Assembly: GCA_902601235.1 (NCBI GenBank)
Contig: CACKMG010000001.1
Coordinates: 1 to 32,538 of the forward strand
Direction: 5' to 3'
From: an uncultured Pelagibacteraceae bacterium
Lineage (GTDB): Bacteria > Pseudomonadota > Alphaproteobacteria > Pelagibacterales > Pelagibacteraceae
DNA length: 32,538 nucleotides
The position numbers were made by a program, and so were the translations under genes. Positions 18,093 to 26,215 of this stretch are shown one piece after another. Position 1 is the stretch's first letter. Every line of letters starts with the position of its first letter. The notes below the pieces were generated by a model that did no database searches, had not been told where the DNA came from, and saw only the letters and a program-made list of their open reading frames with translations.

Positions 18093-18536
18093 ATGAATTT
18101 GAATAAGTCACAAATACTAGATCTGTTACCACATCGTGAACCAATGTTGCTAATAGATGAATTAAAAAATATTAAAAAATTACAATCAGCTACTGCAATT
18201 ATGAATGTAAAAAAAGATGCATTTTACGTTAATGGGCACTTCCCTGGCCAACCAGTTATGCCTGGTGTTCTGATTGTAGAAGCCTTTGGTCAAGCTGCTG
18301 CAGCTTTAACTGCACACGGCATAGACAAAAAAACTTATGAAAATAAATTAGTTTTTCTAATGAGTGTTGAAAAAGCTAGATTTAGAAATCCAGTTATTCC
18401 AGATTGTAGATTAGAATTAAATATTGAAGCTATTAGATCTCATGGAAGAGTTTGGAAATATAAAGGAGAAGCATTTGTTGAAGGCAAAAGAATGGCAGAT
18501 GCACAATGGTCTGCTACTATTGTTGATAGAAAATAA
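18093..18536 (+). CDS. fabZ: (3R)-hydroxymyristoyl-ACP dehydratase FabZ
   Basis: It dehydrates 3-hydroxyacyl-ACP in fatty acid elongation and thereby competes with lipid A synthesis for 3-hydroxymyristoyl-ACP. The hot-dog-fold active site is NGHFPGQPVMPGVLIVEAFGQ, with catalytic His49 and Glu63; LLPHREPMLLID near the N terminus and KARFRNPVIPDCRLEL are also typical. The 147 residues are full length. Its ATG directly follows the skp stop. In E. coli and most alphaproteobacteria lpxD comes before fabZ; here fabZ comes first. About 50 bases, including a hairpin, separate it from lpxD. Confidence 0.95.
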   Translation: MNLNKSQILDLLPHREPMLLIDELKNIKKLQSATAIMNVKKDAFYVNGHFPGQPVMPGVLIVEAFGQAAAALTAHGIDKKTYENKLVFLMSVEKARFRNPVIPDCRLELNIEAIRSHGRVWKYKGEAFVEGKRMADAQWSATIVDRK

Positions 18537-18567
18537 TTAGTAATAATTATTGAGTAAAAAAAAAACA

Positions 18568-18606
18568 AGGGTTTGATAAATAATCAACATGTCAAATCCT
18601 TTTTTT
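18568..18606 (+). terminator. Terminator-like hairpin overlapping the lpxD start codon
   Basis: AGGGTTTGA at 18568-18576 can pair over nine positions (one G-U) with TCAAATCCT at 18592-18600, followed by a T7 tract (18600-18606), the form of an intrinsic terminator. The 15-base loop contains the lpxD ATG (18589-18591), and the 3' arm encodes LpxD residues 2-4. It could act as an attenuator or an initiation block for the lpx genes, or be a fortuitous fold in A+T-rich coding DNA. The loop is long, which weakens it. Confidence 0.35.
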
Positions 18607-19569
18607 AAAAATTATGGACCTTTTGAGATTAATAAACTTTTAAAAGAAATAAATATCAAAACTAATAGTTTATATAAAAATATAAAAGTTGAAGATATCA
18701 AAGATCTTTCAAGTGCATCAAAAAAAGATATTACTTTTTTTCATTCTCGAAAATACTTTGAATTAGCATCTAAAACAAAAGCTCTTTTTTGTATAACAAC
18801 AGAAAATTTAAAAGATTTTTTACCAAAAGTTTGTAACAAAATTATTGTAGATAATGTTTTAGTTTCTACCTCTAAAATTACTAGTTTTTTTTATCCGGAG
18901 TCTATTGTTGATGATTTTGATATTACTGTTAAAGAAATAAAGAAAACAAATTACAAGAAAAAAGTAAAACATGGCAATAATGTATTGATTGGTAAGAATG
19001 TTAAAATAGGAAACAAATGTTCTATTGGACATAACACAATAATCGAAAAAAATGTTATTATTGGAAATAATTGTTCAATAGGATCTAATGTGATATTGAG
19101 AAATACTATAGTTAAAGACAATGTTCATATTTTAGATAGTTGTATAATTGGAAAAAAAGGATTTGGTTTTTTTCCTGATAAAAAATCCAATTATAGATAC
19201 CCTCAAATCGGTATTGTTCTTATTAATGAAAACTCTGAAATAGGATGTGGTAGTACAATTGATCGTGGATCTATGTCAAATACTATAATTGGTAAAAATA
19301 CATTCCTTGATAATCAAATTCATGTTGCGCACAATGTTAAGATTGGCGATAATTGTATTATAGCTGGTCAAGTAGGTTTTGCTGGTAGCTCAACTCTAGG
19401 AAACAAAGTAATGATTGGTGGTCAAGCTGGAATATCAGGACATATAAAGATTGGTGAAAATGTTCAAATAGGTGGTGGTAGTGGAGTAATTAAAGATGTC
19501 CCAAGTAACTCTAAGGTAATGGGATATCCAGCTAAAAGTTTGAAAGATTTTTTAAAAGATAACAAATGA
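18589..19569 (+). CDS. lpxD: UDP-3-O-(3-hydroxymyristoyl)glucosamine N-acyltransferase
   Basis: It adds the second 3-hydroxyacyl chain, to the 2-amino group, in lipid A synthesis (third step). The N-terminal uridine-binding domain (about residues 1-105) is followed by a left-handed beta-helix of hexapeptide repeats (for example IGKNVKIGNKCSIGHNTIIEKNVIIG) and a short C-terminal helix. The active site is LDNQIHVAHNVKIGDNC, where the second His (near 248) is catalytic, preceded by STIDRGSMSNTIIG. The start MSNPFFKNYGPFEINKL aligns with alphaproteobacterial LpxD. Its length of 326 residues is normal. It overlaps lpxA by four bases (ATGA), and a terminator-like hairpin covers its start codon. Confidence 0.94.
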   Translation: MSNPFFKNYGPFEINKLLKEINIKTNSLYKNIKVEDIKDLSSASKKDITFFHSRKYFELASKTKALFCITTENLKDFLPKVCNKIIVDNVLVSTSKITSFFYPESIVDDFDITVKEIKKTNYKKKVKHGNNVLIGKNVKIGNKCSIGHNTIIEKNVIIGNNCSIGSNVILRNTIVKDNVHILDSCIIGKKGFGFFPDKKSNYRYPQIGIVLINENSEIGCGSTIDRGSMSNTIIGKNTFLDNQIHVAHNVKIGDNCIIAGQVGFAGSSTLGNKVMIGGQAGISGHIKIGENVQIGGGSGVIKDVPSNSKVMGYPAKSLKDFLKDNK

Positions 19570-20348
19570 TAGATAAAACTGCTATTATTGATCCTAAGGC
19601 TAAAGTTTCAGCAAACGTAAGTGTAGGTGCTTATACCATAATAGGTCCAAACGTTGAAATTGGAGAAAATTCAATAATCCAATCTCATGTCAGTATTGTA
19701 GGAAATACCAAGATAGGAAAAGGTAACAAGATTTATCCTTTTGCATCAATAGGTAGTGATCCTCAAGATTTGAAATTTCATGGTGAAAAAACAAAACTAG
19801 AGATTGGCGATTATAATAAGATTAGAGAGTATGTAACAATCAATCCAGGTACAAAAGGTGGAGGTGGATTAACCAAAGTCGGTAATAATTGTTTATTCAT
19901 GGTTTCATCACATATAGCTCACGATTGTTTGGTAGAAGATAATGTAATTTTAGCAAACAATGTTCCTCTAGGAGGACATGTCCATATTGAAAAAAATGTA
20001 ATAATTGGTGGAAATTCTGCTGTTCAACAATTCACAAGAGTAGGTAAGTTTGCGATGATTGGTGGCATGTGTGGAGTTGTGAGAGATATCATTCCTTATG
20101 CAATGGTACATGGAAATAGAAGCATTCTTCAAGGTTTAAATTTAGTTGGATTGAGAAGAAGAAATATACCAAATAAAGAAATTATTGTTCTAACTGAAGC
20201 TTATAAAGAAATATTTAAAAATGAAAATTTAACGGAAAATTTAAAAAAATTAGACACAAAACTTAAGAAAAATGAATTAGTGAAAGATGTAGTTGAATTT
20301 TTAGAAAAAGATAAAAAAAGGCCAATATGCACACCTTTTTCAAAATAA
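19566..20348 (+). CDS. lpxA: UDP-N-acetylglucosamine acyltransferase
   Basis: It transfers a 3-hydroxyacyl chain to UDP-GlcNAc, the first step of lipid A synthesis. The left-handed beta-helix covers about residues 1-190 with regular hexapeptides. The catalytic segment SSHIAHDC has the equivalent of E. coli His125 near residue 119, and DPQDLKFHGE and QGLNLVGLRRR are conserved. A helical C-terminal domain follows. The length is 260 residues, close to the E. coli protein (262). It overlaps lpxD by four bases and leaves one base before lpxI. Confidence 0.95.
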   Translation: MIDKTAIIDPKAKVSANVSVGAYTIIGPNVEIGENSIIQSHVSIVGNTKIGKGNKIYPFASIGSDPQDLKFHGEKTKLEIGDYNKIREYVTINPGTKGGGGLTKVGNNCLFMVSSHIAHDCLVEDNVILANNVPLGGHVHIEKNVIIGGNSAVQQFTRVGKFAMIGGMCGVVRDIIPYAMVHGNRSILQGLNLVGLRRRNIPNKEIIVLTEAYKEIFKNENLTENLKKLDTKLKKNELVKDVVEFLEKDKKRPICTPFSK

Positions 20349-20349
20349 G

Positions 20350-21135
20350 ATGATAGGATTATTTTTAGGAGATACGGATTTTTCTAACGTTGTACTTAAT
20401 AAGATCAAAAGAATACAAAAAAAATATTTTATAATTGATTTTTCAAAAAATGGAAAATTTCAAAAATATAAGAACTCATACCGAATAAGTATTGGTAAAT
20501 TTGGACAAATCATTAATCTAATAAAAGAAAAAAAATCAAACAAGGTTTTATTTGCAGGAAAGATAGCAAAGCCAAAATTCTCAACATTGCGCTTAGATTT
20601 AAAAGGTATTTATTATATGCCAAGTGTGATTAGAGCTGCAAAATTAGGCGATGCAGCAATAATTAAATCAATAATAAAGATTCTTAAAAATGAAAGAATT
20701 AAGGTACTAAGTTCAATTTATTTTAATCCAGAATTAGCTGTTAAAAAAGGGAATTATACTAAAATAAAACCTTCAAGACTTGATAACCATTCTATTAAAA
20801 AAGGAATTACTTACTTTGGTAAACTAAATAACTTAGATCACATTCAGGCTTTAATTGTGAAAGAGGGAAAAATTATTGCAAGAGAGGATAATAAGGGAAC
20901 ACAAAAAATGTTATCTAGACTAAAACAAAATTCAAATGGAATATTAATTAAGTTTCCAAAAAAAAAACAAGATTTAAGAATGGATTTACCAACTATAGGT
21001 TTACAAACTCTAAAAGACTGTAAAAAATTTGGTTTAAAAGGAATAGTTTTGAAATCTAAAAAGAATATTTTTTTAGACAGAATTCAATGTATTAAATTTG
21101 CCAATAAAAATAGGATCTTTATTTCAGTAAAATGA
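20350..21135 (+). CDS. lpxI: UDP-2,3-diacylglucosamine pyrophosphatase LpxI
   Basis: It hydrolyses UDP-2,3-diacylglucosamine to lipid X in lipid A synthesis, replacing the unrelated LpxH of E. coli. The 261-residue protein has the LpxI/DUF1009 marks: an N-terminal LFLGDTDFSNVVLNKI stretch, AKLGDAAIIKSI, an IIAREDNKGTQKMLSRLK segment (usually AxExxEGTDxM) and the strongly conserved QDLRMDLPTIGLQTL near the C terminus, which holds the metal-binding Asp region. The position between lpxA and lpxB is standard in alphaproteobacteria. It overlaps lpxB by four bases. An A10 run near 20958-20967 is read in frame. Confidence 0.9.
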   Translation: MIGLFLGDTDFSNVVLNKIKRIQKKYFIIDFSKNGKFQKYKNSYRISIGKFGQIINLIKEKKSNKVLFAGKIAKPKFSTLRLDLKGIYYMPSVIRAAKLGDAAIIKSIIKILKNERIKVLSSIYFNPELAVKKGNYTKIKPSRLDNHSIKKGITYFGKLNNLDHIQALIVKEGKIIAREDNKGTQKMLSRLKQNSNGILIKFPKKKQDLRMDLPTIGLQTLKDCKKFGLKGIVLKSKKNIFLDRIQCIKFANKNRIFISVK

Positions 21136-22268
21136 AAAAGATATTTGTATTAACAGGAGAACCATCTGGTGATAAACTGGCATCAACTGTCATTTCCAAA
21201 CTACAAAATGATTACAGTGATATTGAATATCTATCCGTGGGTGGTTCACATTTAAAAAAAATTGGCATTAAATCTATCTTTGAATTAAAGGAAATAACTT
21301 ACTTAGGATTTACTAGTGTAATATTTAATTTTTTAAAAATAAAAAAAAAAATTAATCAATCAGTTGACGAGATTTTAAAATTTAACCCAGATATTTTATT
21401 TAGTGTTGATAGTCCAGATTTTACATTAAGAGTGGCTGAAATAGTCAAAAAAAGAAATCCTAAAATAAAAACAATTCATTATGTTGCTCCGCAAGTGTGG
21501 ATTTGGAGAAAAAATAGAGTCAAAAAAATAAAAAAATTTATCGATCACATACTTTTGTTATTTAATTTTGAAAAAAAATATTTTGAAGAAGAAAGTATAA
21601 AAAATACATTTGTTGGTCATCCATTAATTGAAGATATAGGTACCAATAAAACTGATATTAGTAATTTAATTTCCAAAAATAAAAAAATAATATCTATTTT
21701 TCCAGGAAGTCGAAAATCAGAGACAAATGTTCTCTTACCAATTTTAATAGAGTTTATAAGCCTGATGAATAAAAAAGAGTCAAATTATAGTTTTGTTTTT
21801 CATGCAACAGATGAAAATAAAGATTATATTGTTGATTTTATTAAAGATGAAAATTTAGAAAATGTTGATGTTATTTCAAATGAAAATATTAAAAAAGAAG
21901 TATTATTAAATTCTATTTTTGCTGTATGTAAATCCGGAACTGTATCTTTGCAAGTTTGTAATTCAAATGTTCCTTCAATAATAATTTATAAATTAAATTT
22001 TATAAATTTTATGATTTTTAAATTATTAGTAAATGTGAAGTTTGCAAATATAATTAATATAATCAATAACAAGGAGGTAATCCCCGAATTATTACAAAGT
22101 GAATGTAACGCAAAGGAAATTTATAATTCAGTAAGTTATATTCTTAAAAATCCAAGTATTGCAAAAAAACAATTAGAAGAATGTAATATAACTTTAGATG
22201 GTATTAGATCAAAAACCTCATCTTCAAATGAAGCTGCTTCAATTTTGAGAAATAGCCTTGTCAGTTAA
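21132..22268 (+). CDS. lpxB: Lipid-A-disaccharide synthase
   Basis: This GT19 glycosyltransferase joins UDP-2,3-diacylglucosamine and lipid X into the lipid A disaccharide, at the inner face of the inner membrane. The N-terminal GEPSGDKLAS motif is at about residues 9-18; FSVDSPDFTLRVAE, HYVAPQVWIWRKNRVKKI, VGHPLIED, IFPGSRKSE (about 189-197) and CKSGTVSLQVC are in the expected order. The length of 378 residues is normal. It is the last gene of the plus-strand envelope block. Its final 30 bases overlap the 3' end of gltX on the other strand, leaving no room for a separate terminator. An A11 run near 21350-21360 is read in frame. Confidence 0.95.
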   Translation: MKKIFVLTGEPSGDKLASTVISKLQNDYSDIEYLSVGGSHLKKIGIKSIFELKEITYLGFTSVIFNFLKIKKKINQSVDEILKFNPDILFSVDSPDFTLRVAEIVKKRNPKIKTIHYVAPQVWIWRKNRVKKIKKFIDHILLLFNFEKKYFEEESIKNTFVGHPLIEDIGTNKTDISNLISKNKKIISIFPGSRKSETNVLLPILIEFISLMNKKESNYSFVFHATDENKDYIVDFIKDENLENVDVISNENIKKEVLLNSIFAVCKSGTVSLQVCNSNVPSIIIYKLNFINFMIFKLLVNVKFANIINIINNKEVIPELLQSECNAKEIYNSVSYILKNPSIAKKQLEECNITLDGIRSKTSSSNEAASILRNSLVS

Positions 22269-23645
22269 TCTTTTTTCCACATCATCTTTCCCAAGTGAAA
22301 TGATTATATCATAAATACCAGGCCCAAATTTTGATCCCGTTAAGGCTATTCTCAATGGTTGTCCTACACCTTTAAAATTTGTTTCATTGGATTTGATTAA
22401 ATTTTGAATTATAGGCTCTAAATTTTCTCTATTTATTTCATTAATTTTTTTAAACTCAGTATGAAATTCTGAGATTATCTTTTTTGCTTTCGCATCAATT
22501 AATGCCAAATCCTCTTTATTAAAGATTACTTTATCATTAACAATATATTTGCAATTATTATATATATCTTCTAACGTTTTGGCCTTATTTTTAAGAATAC
22601 CTAATGAATTTTTAATTTTTTCTTTTTTTTTTCTATCAATTTCATTCATAAATGTTTGACAATAATTTACTAATTGACTAAATAAATCATTTTCATCCAT
22701 ATTTTTTATGTAATGTTCATTTATTGATAAAATTCGACTCATATCCAATTTTGAAGGTGATTTTCCAATACCCTCTAAATTAAAATATTTAATACTCTCT
22801 TCTAGTGTGAATATTTCTTTGTCTTTAAATGACCAACCTAATCTAAGTAGATAGTTTCTAAGAGCATCTGGCATTATTCCAATTTTTGAATAATCATCTA
22901 AAGTTGAAGCTTGATCTCTTTTGGAGAGTTTTTTACCTTCAATGGTATGTATTAATGGAATGTGCGCAAAAGAAGGTAATTCCCATTTCATGGCTTCATA
23001 AATTTGTATTTGTTTAAAAGTATTTATTTTGTGATCATCTCCTCTAATTACGTGTGTTATATTCATTTGATGATCGTCTACAGATACAGATAAATTATAT
23101 GTTGGTGTACAGTCATTTCTTAAAATAATAAAATCTTCTATAGAATTATTTTCAATTTCAACATTTCCTTGAACCAAATCTTTTAATAATGATGTACCTT
23201 CTATTTTACTTTTAAATCTTAAAACTGGCTTTATATCTTTTGGAGCTTCTTTTTCATCTTTATTTCTCCATTTTCTATCATAAACGTATGGTATTTTTTT
23301 TTGTTTAGCTCTTTTTTTCTGCTCCTCTATTTCTTCATTTGAGCAATAACATTTATATGCATAACCATTCTTTAATAATTCATTTGCAACTTTAATATGA
23401 TCGCTTATTTTTTTTGATTGAATATATTCTTCTCCATCATGATTAATACCCAACCATTTAAGAGACTGAATAATCTGATCTTTGTACTTTTCTTTAGATC
23501 TCTCTTTATCTGTATCTTCAATTCTTAAATAAAAATTACCCTTTTGATTTTTTGAATACAACCAATTAAATAGTGCTGTTCTTACCCCTCCAATGTGTAA
23601 AGCTCCTGTGGGAGAAGGAGCAAATCTTGTTGCTACTTTTTTCAT
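22239..23645 (-). CDS. gltX: Glutamyl-tRNA synthetase
   Basis: It charges tRNA(Glu), and possibly tRNA(Gln) where GatCAB is used. The class I signature is RFAPSPTGALHIGGVRTALFNWL near the N terminus (HIGG in place of HIGH) and the KMSKS equivalent is KKLSKRDQAS. A DNLSVSVDDH-type block appears as YNLSVSVDDHQMNITHVIRGDDH. About 468 residues is normal. I use the ATG at 23645; a TTG one codon upstream is less likely. It follows lexA by 22 bases, the usual alphaproteobacterial pairing but without comEC between them. Its 3' end overlaps lpxB on the opposite strand by 30 bases. Confidence 0.95.
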   Translation of the reverse strand: MKKVATRFAPSPTGALHIGGVRTALFNWLYSKNQKGNFYLRIEDTDKERSKEKYKDQIIQSLKWLGINHDGEEYIQSKKISDHIKVANELLKNGYAYKCYCSNEEIEEQKKRAKQKKIPYVYDRKWRNKDEKEAPKDIKPVLRFKSKIEGTSLLKDLVQGNVEIENNSIEDFIILRNDCTPTYNLSVSVDDHQMNITHVIRGDDHKINTFKQIQIYEAMKWELPSFAHIPLIHTIEGKKLSKRDQASTLDDYSKIGIMPDALRNYLLRLGWSFKDKEIFTLEESIKYFNLEGIGKSPSKLDMSRILSINEHYIKNMDENDLFSQLVNYCQTFMNEIDRKKKEKIKNSLGILKNKAKTLEDIYNNCKYIVNDKVIFNKEDLALIDAKAKKIISEFHTEFKKINEINRENLEPIIQNLIKSNETNFKGVGQPLRIALTGSKFGPGIYDIIISLGKDDVEKRLTDKAISQN

Positions 23646-23667
23646 CAAAAATGTTTAGACTATTTTA

Positions 23668-24345
23668 CTAAAAGTTTCTATATAAAGATACTAATACGCC
23701 CTGCACTTTAACTCTATCTGGGCCAAAAATTTTAGTTTCGTAGTTTTTATTTGCACTTTCAAGTGCAATCACTTTACCTTTTTTTCTAATTCTTTTTAGC
23801 ATTGCTTCGTGCTCATCAATTAAAGCAACAACTATTTTTCCATTATCAGCTGTATCAGTTCTTTTGATAATAACAGTATCACCTTCGTTAATTCCAGCTT
23901 CAATCATTGAGTCTCCCTGTACTTTTAGACCAAAATAATCACCATTTTTTTCTAAGTTATTCGGCAATGGAATTCTTGAGACTTCATTTTGAATAGCTTC
24001 TACAGGTGTCCCAGCTGCTATTTTTCCTAAAACAGGCACTTCTACATCATCAGACATAGGTTTTTCATCATCTAAGCCACCTTTAATGACACTTGGTGAA
24101 AAACTATTATAAATGTCATTTGCCGAAGCTGTCTCCGGTAATTTAATTACCTCTAATGCCCTTGCTTTATGAGCTAGTCTTTTAATAAATCCTCTTTCTT
24201 CTAATGCACTGATTAATCTATGAATTCCTGATTTTGACTTTAAATTTAGTGACTCTTTCATTTCCTCATAAGAAGGAGATATGCCAGAGCTTCTCAACTT
24301 CTTGTTGATAAATAAAAGCAAGTTTTTTTGTTTTTTTGTTAGCAT
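23668..24345 (-). CDS. lexA: LexA repressor, SOS regulator
   Basis: It represses SOS genes until RecA filaments trigger its self-cleavage. The N-terminal winged helix-turn-helix (about residues 1-65) contains [30 protein letters not shown]. The cleavage bond Ala111-Gly112 lies in [11 protein letters not shown], the nucleophile is Ser146 in GDSMIEAGI and the general base is Lys184 in AMLKRI. The length of 225 residues matches alphaproteobacterial LexA, which has a longer linker than E. coli LexA. An 88-base gap separates it from trpC and contains one perfect and one imperfect SOS box, so it is probably transcribed from its own autoregulated promoter as well as by read-through. Confidence 0.96.
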   Translation of the reverse strand: MLTKKQKNLLLFINKKLRSSGISPSYEEMKESLNLKSKSGIHRLISALEERGFIKRLAHKARALEVIKLPETASANDIYNSFSPSVIKGGLDDEKPMSDDVEVPVLGKIAAGTPVEAIQNEVSRIPLPNNLEKNGDYFGLKVQGDSMIEAGINEGDTVIIKRTDTADNGKIVVALIDEHEAMLKRIRKKGKVIALESANKNYETKIFGPDRVKVQGVLVSLYRNF

Positions 24346-24347
24346 AA

Positions 24348-24362
24348 GAACAAATATCGTAC
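24348..24362 (-). promoter_or_regulatory. Second, imperfect SOS box next to the lexA start
   Basis: On the minus strand this reads GTAC-N7-GTTC, one base off the alphaproteobacterial LexA consensus GTTC-N7-GTTC. It lies two bases upstream of the lexA ATG and eight bases from the perfect box. It may be a second, weaker operator, or chance similarity. Confidence 0.4.
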
Positions 24363-24369
24363 AAAATCT

Positions 24370-24384
24370 GTTCTACAAAAGTTC
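24370..24384 (+). promoter_or_regulatory. LexA operator (SOS box) of lexA
   Basis: GTTC (24370-24373), seven bases, GTTC (24381-24384) is an exact match to the alphaproteobacterial SOS box, a direct repeat. On the minus strand it lies 24-39 bases upstream of the lexA ATG, where a promoter is expected (a TTGTTA-like -35 and TAGAAC-like -10 lie around it). Autorepression of lexA through this site is the straightforward reading. Confidence 0.8.
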
Positions 24385-24433
24385 TCTACAATTAACAATA
24401 GTAAAAAAGCAAATAAAATAGGGATTTATTTGA

Positions 24434-25225
24434 CTAAAGAACAGAAAAAATAGAATTATTATTCAATTCTTTTAAAAGCGATTCACCAATTAAAAAGGTT
24501 TTAATAGAAGTTTTGCTTGAGAGCTCTAAAAGTTCTTCCTTTGTTTTAATTCCGCTTTCAGAAATTAATGGTCCAGAGTGATTAATTAAAACATTATGAA
24601 TATCAAAAGTTGTATTTATATCAGTTTTTAAAGTTTTCAGATTTCTATTATTTATTCCTATCAAAGCATCTTTAAATCTTAATGCACGCTTCGCTTCTTC
24701 AACAGTATGTACTTCAACTATAATAGACATATTTAACCTTAATGCCTCTTCATATAAATCATTTGCTAGATTATCATTGACACCTGCTAATATAATTAAT
24801 ATTGCATCAGCACCATAGCTTTTAGCTAAAGGTATCTGAAATTTATCTACAAAAAAATCTTTACACAGAATTGGTAAATTAATTTTTTGTTTAATTTTAC
24901 TCATATGTATCAAGTTTCCTAAAAAAAAATCTTCTTCAGTTAAAACTGACAAACAAGTAGCTTTATTATTATTATATATATTTGCTATTTTAACAGGATC
25001 ATAATCTTTTATAATAACACCTGCTGAAGGACTAGCTTTTTTAATTTCGGCAATAATTGAAAATTTGTCTTCTTTAATATTATTTTCAATTTTTTCTTTA
25101 AAATTGATAAAAATTTTATTTGTATTAATTAATTCATTTAAAGATTCCAGTGAAGTATTCTTTTTTAAATTTACTATTTTTTCAGTTTTCTTATTAAGAA
25201 TTTTTTCAAGAATATTTTCAACCAT
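24434..25225 (-). CDS. trpC: Indole-3-glycerol-phosphate synthase
   Basis: It closes the indole ring, converting CdRP to indole-3-glycerol phosphate, in tryptophan synthesis. The TIM-barrel marks are the N-terminal ILEKILNKKTEKI, FSIIAEIKKASPSAGVI with the catalytic Lys, CLSVLTEEDFFLGN, LPILCKDFFVDKFQI, DAILIILAG, IVEVHTVEEAKRAL, IGINNRNLKTLKTD, and SESGIKTKEEL. It is a stand-alone 263-residue protein, not fused to TrpF as in E. coli. It overlaps trpD by eight bases; the trpF, trpB and trpA genes are not in this window. Confidence 0.96.
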   Translation of the reverse strand: MVENILEKILNKKTEKIVNLKKNTSLESLNELINTNKIFINFKEKIENNIKEDKFSIIAEIKKASPSAGVIIKDYDPVKIANIYNNNKATCLSVLTEEDFFLGNLIHMSKIKQKINLPILCKDFFVDKFQIPLAKSYGADAILIILAGVNDNLANDLYEEALRLNMSIIVEVHTVEEAKRALRFKDALIGINNRNLKTLKTDINTTFDIHNVLINHSGPLISESGIKTKEELLELSSKTSIKTFLIGESLLKELNNNSIFSVL

Positions 25226-26210
25226 TTTGAATTTTTTCTAAATGTTTTATAACTTTATTTGATAAAATATGTTCCCTTGCATTATTATATGCATCAGTAA
25301 AATTTTGATGAGTTTCGTTCACTATTAACCCTGCAGCAGCATTTAAACATACAGCTTTAGAAAAATCATTATCCTCTCCTTTAAATATATTAATCATTTT
25401 ATTTGCATTGAATTTTGCATCATCACCTACTAGATTATCAAATTTGTCTGCATTTATATTTAATTCATAAGGGTCAATAATAATTTCAGAAATTTTTTTA
25501 TCTTTTAATTGAACAATATTTGTTTTTGCATAAGGTGAAATCTCATCTAAACCATCTTCACTATTTACAATCCAAGCGAATTTAATGCCCAGATTATTTA
25601 ATGCATTAGCAAATATCTTTAATAGTTTTTTATCAAAGACACCAACCACTTGTTTCTTAACCAAAGCAGGGCTACTTAATGGTCCAATCATATTAAATAT
25701 TGTTCTTTTTCCTATTTTTTTTCTAGTGGGACCGACAAACCTCATCGCACTATGATAATTAGGTGCAAACATGAAACCAAAATTATTTTTATCAATCTGA
25801 GTCTCTATTTCTTTTGGTTCTAAATCAATTTTTATATTCAACTGTTCCAAAACATCACCCGATCCACACTTAGAAGATACAGCTTTATTTCCATGTTTTG
25901 CTACCTTAATACCCATACTTGCAAGTAATATCGCAGAGGCAGTAGAGATGTTTAGTGTATTCATTCCATCTCCACCGGTACCACATGTATCAACACAATT
26001 TTCTACATTTACTCTTTTGGACTTATTTCTGAGAACAAAAACTCCACCTGCTATTTCATCTGAAGACTCACCTTTAGCTGACAAAAGTGTCAAAAAATCA
26101 AATATTTCTTGTTCTTCAGCTTTGCCTTCCATTAATAATTCAAAAGCTGCTTTACTTTCTTCAAAAGATAGATTTTCTTTATTCTTAATTTTTTCTATGA
26201 ATTGTTTCAT
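25218..26210 (-). CDS. trpD: Anthranilate phosphoribosyltransferase
   Basis: It joins anthranilate with PRPP, the second step of tryptophan synthesis. Visible family motifs are VDTCGTGGDGMNTLNISTASAILLA (PRPP loop), KHGNKAVSSKCGSGDVLE, FMFAPNYHSAMRFVGPTRKKIGKRTIFNMIGPLSSPA, and the C-terminal NAAAGL segment. I take the ATG at 26210, which starts MKQFIEKIKNKENLS and lines up with the family. A TTG at 26219 within a TTGA overlap of the trpG stop would add three residues and is also plausible. The length is 330 (or 333) residues, normal for TrpD, and it is not fused to TrpG as in E. coli. Confidence 0.95.
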   Translation of the reverse strand: MKQFIEKIKNKENLSFEESKAAFELLMEGKAEEQEIFDFLTLLSAKGESSDEIAGGVFVLRNKSKRVNVENCVDTCGTGGDGMNTLNISTASAILLASMGIKVAKHGNKAVSSKCGSGDVLEQLNIKIDLEPKEIETQIDKNNFGFMFAPNYHSAMRFVGPTRKKIGKRTIFNMIGPLSSPALVKKQVVGVFDKKLLKIFANALNNLGIKFAWIVNSEDGLDEISPYAKTNIVQLKDKKISEIIIDPYELNINADKFDNLVGDDAKFNANKMINIFKGEDNDFSKAVCLNAAAGLIVNETHQNFTDAYNNAREHILSNKVIKHLEKIQNG

Positions 26211-26215
26211 AAATC

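Noticed and set aside
22071..22080. Perfect Shine-Dalgarno-like AAGGAGGTAA inside lpxB
   Set aside because: It encodes the conserved Asn-Lys-Glu-Val-Ile-Pro-Glu part of LpxB and no start codon with an open frame follows at a suitable distance.
23646..23648. TTG one codon upstream of the gltX ATG as alternative start
   Set aside because: The ATG at 23645 gives the standard GltX N terminus; the TTG adds one residue without benefit.
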